Part shown: piece by piece, positions 11,900 through 23,751 of the stretch | How positions within the stretch are numbered: the first letter of the stretch is position 1 | Layout of the letters: every line of letters starts with the position of its first letter | Assembly: GCF_033958435.1 (NCBI RefSeq) | Contig: NC_134138.1 | Location: 183,514,798-183,578,797 of the forward strand | Reading direction: 5' to 3' | Length of the DNA stretch: 64,000 nt | Origin: Carettochelys insculpta | Lineage: Eukaryota; Chordata; Testudines; Carettochelyidae | Program-made: the position numbers and the translations under genes | The notes under the pieces: generated by a model | Databases searched by the model: none | What the model was told of the DNA's origin: nothing | The model's input: the letters and a program-made list of their open reading frames with translations, nothing else

Positions 11900-14812
11900 A
11901 ATCTCCTTGAAAACAAGATGGCTAAAATAGCCAGGAGGGGCTCAAACTAACAGAAAAAGAAGAGGATAAAGAGAGGGAAGATGTGAACATTCACTTAGCA
12001 AATCAGGAAGTTAAGAATAAAATTAATCAAGGAATCAAAGGACATGAAGAGAAGAAATTCTTGAAATGACTATACATCAATGCTAGGAGGCATCGAACAA
12101 AGAAGAGGAATTGGAATTGTTCATTTATGAGCATAAATTCAATATAGTTGGTATTACTGAAATTAGCAGGATGATTTACAAAACTAGAATATAGAAATCA
12201 ATGGTTATAATCTACTGAGGAAGGCTCAAGTGAGATATACTCTATGTTAAAAATGGTGTTATCTGATTCCAAATCACTGATAACTTGGAAGAACATGATA
12301 CTGATACTGTTTGTGGATCAATGTACTCACAGATACAACACAAAACAGAGTACTAGGTGGTATCTGCTGCAGACCACCAAAACATAGAAACAGGATTATT
12401 TCTTCTGTAATGTGCCTTCCTAAAAATGTGTCAAAAAACAAAACAACCAGCACAGTTATCAGGTATTCCAATTTGACCGATATACACTGGTGGTTTTAAG
12501 TAGCCAGTGCTAAAACATCCTTGGAATTTAACTCTACAGATGACCATTTCCTAACTCAAGAAGCATTATGGCCAAAATTGGGAAAAGAGATTTTGTCTTA
12601 ACAGAATGAAGAGGAACTGATCACAGAAATAAAAAATAACAGTAGCTTACATGCAAGTGATTGTGACTAGATCATATTTATAATGTGCAAGTGTGATAGT
12701 CTAGACATACACACACACACACACACACACGAACGAGTGTTTAGTGCTTTGATGGGTCAAGTTTCACAAAGCTGAAAACAATTATAAGACAATCAGCTGA
12801 GAAGGAAAGTTTAATCAGAAAAACATGAATGGAAATTGGGAATTATTTCAGAACACCTTGGGAACCATTTCAGAACACCCTACGAAGACTCAGAAAGCCA
12901 CTATCTCACGATCAAGGAAGAAGGCAGTACTGGTTAACAAAACAATCTGATTTAGAGGGGAAATGCAGGCAGCTGTAAAAAATAAAATATGTATATAACA
13001 AATGGAAGAAAGGGGAAGTTGACAACAATAAATATAAATCAGAAGTTTGGAAACTGAAGAAAACTGATAAGCAAACCAAAGAGCACAGGGAGAAATCTAT
13101 GACCAGCAGAGCAAAGAACAATAAGTAGTTTTTTGTTTGTTTATTTTTTAAATATGTTAGGAACAAAAAGTGTTGTGGTCCTTTACTACATGAAATGGAA
13201 AATTTATCAATAATACTGTGGAAAAGAAGAATCATTAAATGACTATTACTGTTCTGTATTTGGGGAAAACAGACCATGTAGCCTCATATACAATTATGAC
13301 AACACTCTTTCCATTCCACTAGTATCACTGGAAGATGTGAAACACAAGATACTAAAGTCAGACATTTTCAAATCAGCAAATGCAGATAACTTGCATACCC
13401 AAGTTTCTGAAGATGGTTGAGGAGCTTGCTGCACTATCCGTTCTGATTTTCAAGAAGTTCCAGAAGACTAAAAGAAAATGAACACTGTGTCAAATTTTTA
13501 AAAGGGTGAATAGAATTACCCAGGTAATTATAAGCCTGTTAACCCAACACAGATCCAGGGCAAGATAAAGGTGTAGCTGAAGATAAAGTGATTAATGACA
13601 ACAAGGGTTTATGGGAAAGGATTTATGGTTTATATAAACTTGATATATTTTTTGTTCAAGTTTACAAGTTTGATTGGTAAAATTAATAATAGTTTTGAAA
13701 TAAAATAGCTACTCTTCTGTAAGTGAATTGGTACTACCCATCATTTTGGTTAAAATAACAGAATGTATGAAATTAACATAGCACACATTAAATGCATTAA
13801 TGACTGTTGGGTCTCAAAATGTAACTGTAAAGTGGGGAATTATCACTGAGTAGGTATGTTTCCCAGTGGGGTCCCCCACAGACTGGTTCTCAACCCTATG
13901 TTATTATTTTTATCAATGATCTGTAAGAAAACAAAAACTTGTCACTGATAAAAGTTTGCAAATGACCCAAAAATTGGTAACTAATGAAAAGGACAGGTCA
14001 CTGATTTGAAATGGCCTGGATCACTTGGAGAACTGAGTTTCAGTAAACAACACACATTTTAATATGGTTAAATGAAAATGCCTACATCTAGGGAACAAGA
14101 AAGTAGGCCATACTTACACAATGGAGGACTCTAGGCTGGACATCAGTGTTTCTCAAAAAGATTTGAGGGTCCTGATGGATAATCAGCTGACCATAAGTTC
14201 CCAATGCAATTCCAAAAGAACTACTGTGAGCCTCGAAGATATAAACAAGTGAACTTCAAATAGGAGCAGAGTGCTTACCGCTGTATTTGGCACTGGTTGG
14301 ACTGCTGCTGGAGTATTGTACCCAGTTCTGGTCTCCACAGTTCAAGAATGATATTGACAAAATGAAGAGGGATCAGAAAAGACCCACATGAATGATTAAC
14401 AGATTGCAATAGAAGCCCTAGAGTGGTAGGCTAAAGGATTTCAGTCTGTTTAGCTCAACAAAGACTTAATGACAATCTATGAGTACCTACATGGTGAACA
14501 ACTATTAACATAGGCTCTTCAACCTAGCACAGAAAGGCATAAAATGATTCAGTGGCTGGAAACTTAAGCTAGACAAATTCAGACCAGAAATAAAATATAT
14601 GTTTTCAGTGGTGAGATTAATTAACCACTGGAACAATTTGGTGGATTATGTATTATTGACAATTTTTAACTTGAGTGGATAGTCTTCAAAAGATATGTTC
14701 TAGTAATTATTTGGGGGAAATTCTGTATTTTCTATTATTCAAAAGCCTCAGACTAGATGATCGCCATGATCCATTCTGCCTTGTTACCTATGACAGTCAT
14801 TTATTCTGAATA
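11900..14812 (+). mobile_element. decayed, nearly full-length CR1 LINE
   Basis: CR1 ORF2 landmarks occur in order, although no long frame survives. The endonuclease start is around 12066-12200 (text for YINARRH, then VGITEIS). At 12350-12400 is 'ggtatctgctgcagaccacc' (the YRPP block). At 12925-13140 is the linker before the reverse transcriptase. At 13868-13925 GVPHRLVLNPML aligns to the CR1 GVPQGSVLGPVL motif, and at about 13955 KFANDPKIG aligns to KFADDTKLG, where the catalytic Asp pair has become Asn-Asp. At 14275-14420 is the 'gcactggttggactgctgctgg' region, and at 14620-14812 the 3' untranslated end ('gcctcagactagatgatcgcc'). All reading frames are heavily interrupted. Such elements encode an endonuclease/reverse transcriptase that copies its own RNA in the nucleus; this one is long dead. 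Confidence 0.85.
12709..12730. repeat. (AC)n microsatellite
   Basis: Eleven AC units within the CR1 relic. Confidence 0.9.
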
Positions 14813-15782
14813 ATTATCGTATTTGCCCATTCCCCATTACATATAACTAATAGGACAGCAATTACTTTAATCTGTAAATCACTAGATGTAAAACAGTTCA
14901 TAAATATAAGGACTAAAAAGGTGTTCTCATTTTGTAGCCGTTTGATTAAAAACACCAAAGCCTAAGTCACCAATCTCCCAGTGGACAACAGTCCATGTCG
15001 CAAAACCACAAACACCACAATAAATACTAACTAGATGCCCTGACACCAGTCTCAGTAGAGAGGCCAAGGACTGACTGGACTTAAGAAATGTCACCATGCT
15101 CTCAGTCATTGGAGAACTTTAACTGCTGCTGCCTTTGTTGTACATAGTTCATGGCTAAATCAATTGGTGTTAATATAAGGAGTAGACAATCTTACACCTG
15201 CTTGGAACACTTCATTCACCTGAAGAAATATAACATGGAGTTTGTTTAATGTTCTGTGTGTATTTATCTATTACATACAGCCATGCTGTGGGTAGTTCCA
15301 CAGATACATGAGGGAGAGGATGTTGAGATTTCCTTTGGTTTTGGACCCTGTACCTTGGTCCTATCATCCCCTCGGAGCCTAAGAGGGAGTCTAGTTATGT
15401 TTTCCCCCTTCCTGCTCTGGTCAGCAATGCCTTGGGGAGGAGTGGAAATGCTTTCCTTGCATAACTGAGAGCTCTTTATATCACAAGATTTTCCAGAGCT
15501 CTGGTGCCTCTCCCAAAGTGAGGCTGTGGCAATTAGCCACAAATACAACCCATCATGCATCTGATTCCATTCATCGAAGAAGTACTATTTGTTGTCTCCA
15601 AATTATGCCAAATAAAATCTCCCTTCTGTTTGTCATGAGGCTTCGACAAAAACAAGTTGTGGCATCACCCAATGTTACTCATATGAAGTCTCCGCAAAGT
15701 ATGGCAAAGCAATACTGCTACGCGGAAGAAATGTTAAAGGAAAACAGCATACTTTTATAGTCAGCAACATGAAGTTACACAT
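14813..15782. other. unassigned DNA
   Basis: Nothing recognised. Opposed 70-98-codon frames at 15256-15560 mirror each other and lack domain signatures. Confidence 0.4.
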
Positions 15783-16209
15783 AAAGGCTACGTCTACACT
15801 AGCCAAAAACTTTGAAATGGCCATGCAAATGGCCATTTCAAAGTCTACTAATGAAGTGCTGAAATACATATTCAGCACCTCATTAGCATGCGGGTGGCCA
15901 TGGCACTTCAAAATTGATGCAGCTCGCCACCACGCGGCTTGTCCAGATAAGGCTCCTTTTCGAAAGGACCCCAGCTACTTCGAAGTCCCCTTATTCCTAT
16001 GAGCAGATGGGAATAAGGGGACATCAAAGTAGCTGGGGTCCTTTTGAAAAGGAGCCCTGTCTGGACGAGCCACGTCAATTTTGAAGTGCTGCGGCTGCCC
16101 ACATGCTAACGACGTGCTGAATATGTATTTCAGCGCTTCATTAGTAAACTTCAAAATGGCCATTTGCATGGCCATTTCGAAGTTTTTGGCTAGTGTAGAC
16201 ATGGCCAAA
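15783..16209. mobile_element. palindromic Harbinger-type MITE family A, copy 1 (TSD AAA)
   Basis: The element spans 15786-16206 and is flanked by AAA on both sides. It is an almost complete palindrome: left end GGCTACGTCTACACTAGCC, right end the reverse complement of GGCCATGTCTACACTAGCC. Its centre (about 15970-16030) has 'tcgaagtccccttattcc' facing its complement. The 3-bp duplication and GGC...GCC ends match the PIF/Harbinger superfamily. Open frames inside it read the same on both strands because of the palindrome, and they are not genes. Confidence 0.9.
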
Positions 16210-16714
16210 ATGAATTAGTGACAAATGGAAGACCACTGAAATAACCTTGTAATGCAAACAGGTTCAAACATGATTTAAACTGTCCTAAAGTAGTCTTCAA
16301 AACAAGGTATTATACTTCAAGAATAATGCAATATGTTTGTCTTTCACAGACCAGTTAATCATTGGATGGAAGAGTTAAGCCCCAACCAAAATGTAAAGGT
16401 GTTTATGGCTGCAGCTGGTCATTAAATTATTTCTATAAAACTTAAACACTGGATATTATTGTTTTTATTACAGATCCGTGCCTATAAAATACATTCAAAC
16501 TTCCTTTTTTAGAGTTTGTGGTTTAGGCTCTTTTGCTTCTGTTAACCAAGAATTTCAAGTGAAATATGAATGTGCCTCCCTACCTCCCAACCACAACAAG
16601 AAAAAGAGCACGCCATTCTCGTATCTGTGGAACTATGACAAAGGAGGACTCAGAACTACAGAAACAGATTGCCCTCACATAGCAATATGTGACATTCGCC
16701 TTCTCAATGGCCAT
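16210..16714. other. unassigned DNA
   Basis: A 101-codon frame starts at 16478 just after a polypyrimidine-AG (about 16472), but its product has no recognised domain and runs into the MITE. I do not call an exon. Confidence 0.4.
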
Positions 16715-17116
16715 GGCTACCCTACCTCTCCCTTTCAGGAGCATGTAAATTATGGCCATTTGAAAATGCAAATGAGGCACTGATATGAATATTCAGTGCC
16801 TCATCTGCACAATGGAAGCCACCTGGCCTGTCAAAAGTTCCGAGTTCTAAATAAAAATGACTGTGTAGCCAAGATTCCTTTGAAAGGGTGCCCCAATTTC
16901 AAAAGCACCCTTCTTCCCTAGTTTGGTTTGAAATTGGTGTACTCTTTCAAAGGAACCACAGCTATTTTTATTTCAAAATCAGTACTTTCGATGGGCCAGG
17001 TGGCCACCATTATGCAAATGAGGTGCAGAATATTCATATCAGTGCCTCATTTGCATTTTCAAATAGCCGTAATTTACATGCCCCTTCCAAAAGGGCGGGG
17101 TCGTGTAGTTACAGCC
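16715..17116. mobile_element. palindromic MITE family C
   Basis: This is an imperfect inverted repeat. 'gagcatgtaaattatggccatttgaaaatgcaaatgaggcactgatat' sequences at about 16740-16790 are mirrored at about 17022-17085. The termini are 'ggctaccctacctctccc' and the complement of 'ggctgtaactacacgaccc'. It is related in style to families A and D but has a different body. The two 3-bp flanks do not match, so the ends are approximate. Confidence 0.75.
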
Positions 17117-17498
17117 AACAGGCAGCAAAGTTCTTAAATTTGGGAAATGACTCAAGAGAAAAAATATGTGGCACTCTTTTCTTGGATAATAGTTGTTTAA
17201 TCATTGAGAAATACAGTACAAGTAAGACCATGATGAAAACAATGCACTCAAAAAAGAGAATGTTGGAAATCTTGTTCAGCATCTTCATCACCAGAAGGTT
17301 GGTGCCTAGAGTACTAAGTAGTATTGAAGAAGCTAATCCCAGCTGTGCTATTAAAATTCGGCTCCATGTCCAGAGCTGTACTGCCTCATGTGATTCTTCA
17401 GGAGGCACAATACCTCCTAGAGGTTCCTGGGACTACAATCCCTATCACTTCCTCAGAGGGTTCTACACACAAGACAACTTTGCTCTCCATTTAGAAAT
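17117..17498. other. unassigned DNA
   Basis: Nothing recognised. A 241-codon frame (16888-17613) crosses MITE C, this stretch and the CR1/SINE tail, so it is a chance fusion. Confidence 0.5.
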
Positions 17499-17615
17499 GG
17501 TTGGACAAACACCTGTCTGGGATGGTCTAGATTTATTCAGTCCTACCTCAGGACAGGGGGCTGGACTTACTTTCTCTAGGTCCCTTTTGGCCTATACTTC
17601 TATGACTCTGTGACT
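17499..17615 (+). mobile_element. CR1 or SINE 3' tail fragment
   Basis: The run 'ggttggacaaacacctgtct', then 'ggatggtctaga...', 'gggggctggactta' and 'ggtcccttttggcctatac', ending 'ttctatgactctgtg', matches the shared CR1/SINE 3' end. It is severely 5' truncated. Confidence 0.65.
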
Positions 17616-17902
17616 TCTTCTGACCACAGCTCTGCTTCCACTTTGTCTCTTTTTGGGATATGAGCTCACATGGGAGCACCAGTCTTGAGCTATTCTTGCA
17701 TTCAAGTGCAAGGGTTGCAGTTGAGGCTCAACCCTCTGGAGTGATGGAAAGAGTAGGAAGAACCTTATGACTGCCTCAAATGATGTACCCTGGCAATGCA
17801 TTTGTAGAAAGTGTGTGTGGCATTTTCAACACCACCTCAGGGAGTAGCGAGAATAAGTCCCACTGGAAGACAGATATCATCTTCCTTGAAAGAAAACTAC
17901 AC
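17616..17902. other. unassigned DNA
   Basis: Short gap between repeats; nothing recognised. Confidence 0.5.
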
Positions 17903-18344
17903 ATCGGCTACGTCTACACGAGCCCCAAACTTCGAAATGGCCACGCAAATGGCCATTTCGAAGTTTACTAATGAAGCGCTGAAATGCATATTCAGCGCTT
18001 CATTAGCATGCGGGCGGCCGCGGCGCTTCGAAATTGACGTGGCTTGCCACCGCGCGTCTCGTCCACATGGGGCTCCTTTTCGAAAGGACGCCGCCTACTT
18101 CGAAGTCCCCTTATTCCCATGAGCTGATGGGAATAAGGGGACTTCGAAGTAGCCGGGGTCCTTTCGAAAACGAGCCCCATCTGGACGAGACGCGCGGCGG
18201 CAAGCCGCATCAATTTCGAAGCGCCGCAGCCGCCCGCATGCTAATGAAGCACTGAATATGCATTTCAGCGCTTCATTAGTAAACTTCGAAATGGCCATTT
18301 GCGTGGCCATTTCGAAGTTTGAGGCTCATGTAGACACGGCCATC
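17903..18344. mobile_element. palindromic Harbinger-type MITE family A, copy 2 (TSD ATC)
   Basis: The element spans 17906-18341 with ATC on both sides. It has the same palindromic architecture as copy 1 but is better preserved and richer in CpG, with arms containing 'gaagcgctgaaatgcatatt' facing their complement. High CpG retention suggests this is the youngest of the three family A copies. It has no coding potential of its own. Confidence 0.92.
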
Positions 18345-18925
18345 CAGACATTAGCACTGCCATCAAAACATCTATACAGTAAGATTTTCATGTTACTTAT
18401 ACACTGAAATCCATCTGAAAACTTTTAATTGAAGTTAACATTATTAATGCAATGACAAGCAGCAACTATCTTACTCAAAAGAGTGATGTTCTTTTTTCAC
18501 TGCACTGGAATGGAAACTCTTCAGTGAAGATGAAGGAAAACAGTTTATCTTGCTTTACTACCAAACTGCCGTGGGAAAAACATAATCTTCAATGTGAGCA
18601 AACAAAAAACAAACAAGTAGGAGTCCCTTTTGTGTAAACTTCTGAGAATGATTTCAATTAATATTTTTGTTATTGTTTCTAAACCCTTTCATTTAACATT
18701 CCACTCAAGAAAACCAGAAAAGCAAATTCAATTGTATTTTAGGAAGCACTTCAGTATATTGTGATTGAAGATTTCAATCATCTTATCTTTTATCAGCAGA
18801 TTCCTGGAAGCCTAAAAATCTTTTATTTCAGCATCAAATCCTTTATTCCTTTCTTCAGCATCTGTGTACAATTTGCTTGCACTGTCACTGCTAGCTACTT
18901 GGAAAATGATCCTTAAATATTAATC
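18345..18925. other. unassigned AT-rich DNA
   Basis: Nothing recognised. Confidence 0.45.
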
Positions 18926-19445
18926 TTTGGCTTTGTCTACACTTGCCCCCTTCTTTGAAAGGGGCATGGTAATCAGGGTGATGGGAGATTACCAATGAAG
19001 TGCTGCGATGCATATGCAGCACTTCATTAGGCAAATTCTCCCCTGCGGCAACTCTGAAGTGTCAAACTTCGAAGTTCCGGTGTGCTGTGTAGCCGCGGGC
19101 ACTTCAAAGTGCCCACACTACTTCGAAGCGCCTTTGCTCCCCAAAATCTTCTTCAAACTATCACACAATGAGCTATGCCCATTTCCTTATTCTGCTTTTC
19201 ATGTGTTTTTTACACTTAAAAAATGTCTGTGAATGAAACTAAAGGTTTGGGGAACAAAGGCACTTCAAAGTGTCCCCGGCTACATGGCATGCCAGAACTT
19301 TGAAGTTTAACACTTCAAAGTTGCCACACAGGAGAATTTGCCCAATGAAGTGCTGCATATGCATCGCAGCACTTCATTAACAATCTCCCATCACCCTGAT
19401 TACCATGCCCACTTCAAAGCAGGGGCAAGTGTAGACACAGCCTTT
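18926..19445. mobile_element. palindromic Harbinger-type MITE family B with foreign centre (TSD TTT)
   Basis: The element spans 18929-19442 with TTT on both sides. The ends are GGCTTTGTCTACACTTGCCC and its near-perfect complement. The arms (18929-19145 and about 19237-19442) pair along their length, including 'gaagtgctgcgatgcatatg' against its complement. The centre (about 19150-19238) is not part of the palindrome and matches the inverted right-hand flank. A right-half relative lies at 47533-47748. Confidence 0.9.
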
Positions 19446-19558
19446 TAGTAGTAAACCTTTAGTTTCATTCACAGACAGTTTTTTAAGTGTCAAAAACATA
19501 TGAAAAGAAGAATAAGGAAATGAGAATAGTTCATGATGTGATAGTTTGAAGAAAACAC
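19150..19558. repeat. inverted duplication of MITE B flank (arms 19150-19238 and 19452-19556)
   Basis: The arm inside the MITE (cttcttcaaactatcaca... through ...gaatgaaactaaaggttt) is the reverse complement of the DNA just outside the right end of the MITE. There are roughly ten differences over about 90 positions. The outside copy contains small extra segments. Confidence 0.85.
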
Positions 19559-20319
19559 TTTCTCAAGCCATCAGCTTTTCAGGGTGACGGCAGTCAGGAA
19601 CCTAATATTAGGAAAAGGAAACCCAGTAAAATCTTTTCTTCCTAGCAAAAAGCATGTCTCTAGACTTTTGGAAACATTTTGTGCAATTTGGGGGAAAAGT
19701 TATATATTGGACACCTTATTACTTATGGGAAAAATTGACTGGATTAAGCCACACCTGGTTAGAGGGGGGGGAAATGGTATTTTGAAATGTCTGCAGAGCT
19801 CTTTAGTACCCTCACAACCCAAAGATTCTAAGCTATCTTTGGCTTTAATTCAAACTGTTCTCCTGAACATTGCAACATGGTGACAATTAAAGAGCTGAAC
19901 TCATATATGCCAGAAAATTTCAGTGTTTCATCAGTTTCTGAATTAAGAAGCCTGCTAGAGGGATTCTTTCACACCAGAATGTTTTTTTAGCTTTTTTTCG
20001 GGGAGGAGGGGGACAAAGAAACAAATATCAACATACCACACGCATGGAAAACAAATGAGGAAAAACACAGTAGCCATGTCATTACATTCACTTTGTTAGG
20101 AGCAGTGGATTGTTGAAAGAACACCTCTTTCATTTAAGTTTAGGTTTCAGTGTTTGTATTATTCCACTGAGCTCTGTTATAAAGGCACTTGTTCTATCAC
20201 CAAGGTGACAAAAAGTCAAATATGTAACTCTTGAGTGGCCAACCCCTTGCACAGTATCATATGGAGCATGAGTGAGGGCAGGACCTTGGTTGGTAAGGGA
20301 ACAAGAACAAGAAAAAGAA
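19559..20319. other. unassigned DNA
   Basis: Nothing recognised. A 99-codon frame at 19584-19883 has no domain signature. Confidence 0.4.
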
Positions 20320-20590
20320 GGGAGGAGATGTTAATGATTAACTGGTTAACTGGCAAGAGTCATCCTAAGCAGATGAGGTTTCCATTGATGGTTAACCAGC
20401 AGGGGCTGGAGCACCCCCCCCCCCAATGTGAGTAGAGAGGTGCTCCAGCCCTGCAGGGCTGCTGCAGGTGGGCAACATTCCAGTCCCTGGCACGCTGCAG
20501 GCAGGTGCTCCAGCCCAGCCTCTCCATGCCCCTCCTCAACCCCCATTTAATGATTAACCAGTTAAACCCAGAGCTTAACTAACTTATTAA
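20320..20590. repeat. GTTAAC-type inverted-end repeat, copy 1
   Basis: The left side has 'atgattaactggttaactgg' and the right side 'atgattaaccagttaaaccc', enclosing a GC-rich core in which 'ggtgctccagcccagc' sequences recur. The layout suggests a non-autonomous DNA transposon. A related stretch is at 62035-62184. Confidence 0.5.
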
Positions 20591-21045
20591 ATGGGATTTT
20601 GCAACCCTTTAAGAAGGAATTTTTATCAAACTAATATATGGATTCTGCTATAAGCTAGCACAGCTACTCAACTGTTTATCCATTACAAAATGTAATTGTA
20701 AAAGCATTTTAATTTCAAAAGATTAGCATTGTCTTCCCTTTCCACAATCTCTTTTTGAGGGCAAAAATGTTGGGGAGTGGCTAGCATAGAGCCGACTATA
20801 CTGATTTTATGACACCTAACTATGTCTGCTATGTCACAAGACACTCTAGTTAGCCAGTTAGAGTAGCTCTCTCTCCTCTTCATGCAACACCGAGAGGATG
20901 GAACGGGGAGCAAGCATGGCCCTACGTCTTTTGAGCCGGATTTTTTTTTCTGTTAAGCTTCTTTTAGAGCTTGCTGCTAAACACCCCCAACCCTGTTGAA
21001 TACGAGTTGAGGTTGTTTAACCATGGAGTCATGGGATAAAGACAC
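20591..21045. other. unassigned DNA
   Basis: Nothing recognised. Confidence 0.45.
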
Positions 21046-21396
21046 AAGGGCTACGTCTATAGTACAAAATAACTTCTAAGTTGCTTACTTCGAAGTACAA
21101 CTTTGAAGTAAGTGACTTTGAAGTAGAGCGTCTACACACAAAAAAGCACCCTGCCTTATTTCTAAGTAGGATCCCTCAACTTGGAAGTGAAGCGTCTACA
21201 CCGCAACAGCCCCTACGTCGAAGTAAGGGGCCAGGATATGAGGCAGGCACAGGTCGCATGGCTGACAAGCTTTTCTGGGCTACCAGCCAGCCAACCCCTT
21301 AAAGGGCCCCTCCCAATCCCCAGCCTGCACATGCCCAAGGCTGCCAGGCTGCACACAGCAAGGCAGACCATGTGCTGGGGAGCAGACCTGCACACC

Positions 21397-22764
21397 ATGC
21401 CTGCTCAGATGCTCCCCGAGGAGGATCTGCTCTTCACCCTGTCCAGCCTGCTGGCTAAGCTGGTCACCATGCTTTTCCAGTGGTGTGGCCAGGTCTCCTG
21501 CATGGGCCCAATCCTCCAGGCCCTGCCATCCCTCCCTTGGGCCCCCCAATCTGGCACTGATGGGCCTTCGCCACCAGCATTGAGTGGTGGGACCAGCTGG
21601 TGCTGGGAGACTGGGACAATGAGCGGTGGCTGAGGAACTTCAGGATAAGTCAACAGACATCCAAGGACCTCTGCCACTGGCTTGCCCCAGTCCTCCAGCA
21701 CTGGGACACACGATGTGGCCAGCGCTCCCAGTGCAGAAGAGGGTGGCCATCTCATGTGGAGGCTGGCCATCAGGATAGCCGCTGGTCCGTGGGCCACCAA
21801 TTTGGAATTTTCAAGGCCACTGTTGGAGTGCCGCTCATAGAGGTAAGTCCGGCCCCCACCACAGACATGCCCTGGGGAGGGGGCCACAGGGCAGTGGGAA
21901 GAGGATCCCTGGCAGGGAGGGAGAAAGGGAAGGGGGGTGCTGGCAGAGAGGAGAGAAGGGGAAGGGAGGACACCCAGTCTGGCATTCATGAATGTATCTT
22001 CCTTCCATGCCTGCAGGCCATCTGAGCCATCAACATGGTGCTCCCAGGACACATCATGACCCTCAGAGACCTGGACACTGCCCTCACTGAGTTTGTGGAG
22101 CTGGGATTCCTGAATTATTTTGGAGCCCTGGAGGGGATGCACATGGCGATCTGGGCTCTAGACTATGGCGGGGGTGCCTACATTAACAGGAAGGGGTACC
22201 ACTCAGTGGTACTCCAGACCCTGCTGGACGCAAGGGGCTGTTTCCTGGATGTGTGCCTGGGGTAACCGGGCAGGGCCCATGGTGTCCGTATGTTCCAGAA
22301 CTCATGGCTGGGATGCCAGAGGGCACATATGTCCCCTGTGGGAGCTCCCACTTGAGGACATCACGATGCCACCCTGCATCGTGACTGATGCCGCGTACCC
22401 GCTGTACCCATGGCTCATGCGACCCTCTACCAGATGCACTGCCCCGGCCCGGGACACCTTCAACGGCTGCCTAAGCCATGCCAGGGGCACAGTAGAATGG
22501 GCGTTCAGGAGGCCGAAGGGGAGGTTTTGCAGCCTCCTCACAAGGCTGGATGTCAGCCTCCCAAACGTCCCTGCAGTGGTTGCCAGCTGTTGTGCCCTCT
22601 ACAATCTTGTGGAGGACAGGCAGGAGCCCTTCTACCAGGGCTGGGCCACGGACCCAGAGGCTGACTATGAGCAGCCACCCACTGTCCTGTGTCACCAGGC
22701 CCAGAGGGATGAGGTCAGGGTCTGGGAGGCCTCGTGCCAGGCCCTCCCACAGGGCCTGCCCTGA
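21397..22764 (+). pseudogene. Harbinger DDE transposase 1 (HARBI1-like), frameshifted
   Basis: The family cuts and pastes DNA with a DDE triad. The chosen start is ATG 21397 (MPAQMLPEEDLL), which aligns with the start of transposase 2 (MEAQQQLLQEDAL). Exon 1 contains WWDQLVLGDWDNERWLRNF, reached only after a frameshift near 21580. Another shift interrupts the block PVQKRVAI. A 174-base intron (21843-22016) follows. Exon 2 starts with a stop codon at 22023. The first catalytic Asp is Glu (ALEGMH, codon 22131-22133). The second is present (VTDAAYPL, codon 22387-22389), as is the Glu (TVEWAF, codon 22495-22497). A further stop and frameshift lie near 22262. The end RVWEASCQAL aligns with RIWEALRQAF of copy 2, supporting the 22764 stop. 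It is inactive. Confidence 0.85.
21843..22016 (+). other. intron in transposase 1
   Basis: GTAAGT at the 5' end and a polypyrimidine-rich CTGCAG at the 3' end. It is at the same coding position as the intron in transposase 2. Its length is 174 = 3x58 with no stop in frame, so a retained intron would keep the frame open. Confidence 0.75.
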
Positions 22765-22899
22765 CCCTCCCAGCAACACTCCGCACCACAGGCCCCTCTA
22801 CTCCCCCACCTCTCATGCTCATGCATTGAACACACACCCCTTCTGCTCCCCTCCTCACCACTCCCCCACCATGCACTGGGGACTCCAGGTTAGGTTGGG

Positions 22900-22905
22900 A
22901 ATAAA
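22900..22905 (+). promoter_or_regulatory. AATAAA polyadenylation signal of transposase 1
   Basis: AATAAA lies 136 bases after the transposase stop. A matching signal occupies the same relative place in element 2. Confidence 0.55.
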
Positions 22906-23108
22906 ACATGGAACTGTGGGGGAATGACTGTATTTGAACAGACAAAACAGAACATGTCAAACTATATACAGTGCATGGGGTGAATGCTCCATGGTGGGAG
23001 GGTGGGGGGCTGGCTGTGGAGACTGAAGCTGGAGTAGGGCTCAGACGGGAGAAGGCTCAGTCGCCCAGTGGTGTGGAGGGTCGGGAGCTGCAGTGGTCAT
23101 GACTGCCC

Positions 23109-23751
23109 CTACCGGTGCCAGGGCCACCTCCCTAGGCCCAAGGAGCCTGTGTAATTCCCTGTAGTGGGGGCAGTGCACAGGACATGCCCCGACTGGTTGG
23201 CAGCATCACAGGCTTTGCAGTACGCCTGCCTCAGTTCTTTAACTTTGAGTGGATGATGTTGCAGAATGGTCAGGGTTGCCTTGGGTAGTGAGCCCCCTGG
23301 CCAGCCTGTCACAGGCCTCCGCATTGTGCTGGTGGGCGCTGGTTTGCCAAAGGACTTCCTCTTCCCCGCCTAGAGTGAGGAGGTCGTTCAGCTCCCCCTC
23401 AGTCCAGGAGGGTCCCTTGCTCAGGCACTGTGAGTCCTCAGACTCATCTGGGGCCCCCGGGGAGACAGGGGCCCCTGCCTGCTGCCATTGTGGCTGGGTG
23501 GTGTGGGTGCTGGGTGGAGCGTCAAGCAGGGGAAGTCCGAGTGGGAGCTCATGCTGCCCCTGCCTGTGGCACAAGCTCAACTTCCTGTCTGTGGTTGCCG
23601 GGAACCTGGTTCCTGATAGGTAGCCAGCAGAGACCGTAGAGCCTTGCCTGGGCTGGCCAGAGTGTCTCCCTGCTCCGGGGGGGGGGGAGGGGCCCACCAC
23701 CATGGTGGATCCCTTACTCTGAAGTAGTAAGTGCAGAACGTCTACAAACAC
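23109..23751 (-). pseudogene. Harbinger Myb/SANT-like DNA-binding protein 1, frameshifted
   Basis: In Harbinger transposons this second protein binds the element ends and brings the transposase into the nucleus. The recognisable core is KGPSWTEGELNDLLTLGGEE (about 23400-23340), the tryptophan-led first helix of a Myb/SANT-like fold. RLARGLTTQG follows, and then after a frameshift near 23260 comes KVKELRQAYCKA with the conserved TAPTTGNYT segment. The frame upstream of the core is Pro/Ser/Gln rich and probably disordered. The true start is not certain; Met codons at about 23703 and 23751 are both possible. It faces the transposase tail to tail. The frameshift and degraded C-terminus make it non-functional. 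Confidence 0.75.

Noticed and set aside
12912..13277. 121-codon minus-strand frame
   Set aside because: Antisense to the CR1 relic and composed largely of Phe/Leu/Ser from A-rich + strand sequence.
16888..17613. 241-codon + strand frame
   Set aside because: It runs through part of a palindromic MITE, unassigned sequence and a CR1/SINE tail, so it is a chance open frame across unrelated repeats.
17811..18310. Several 70-100-codon frames with near-identical products on both strands
   Set aside because: They arise from the palindrome of MITE A; the same peptides reappear at 15769-16208 and 56072-56396. They are repeat shadows.
21405..22142. 245-codon minus-strand frame
   Set aside because: Antisense to transposase 1. 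The + strand shows the DDE transposase family blocks, and the minus frame shows none.
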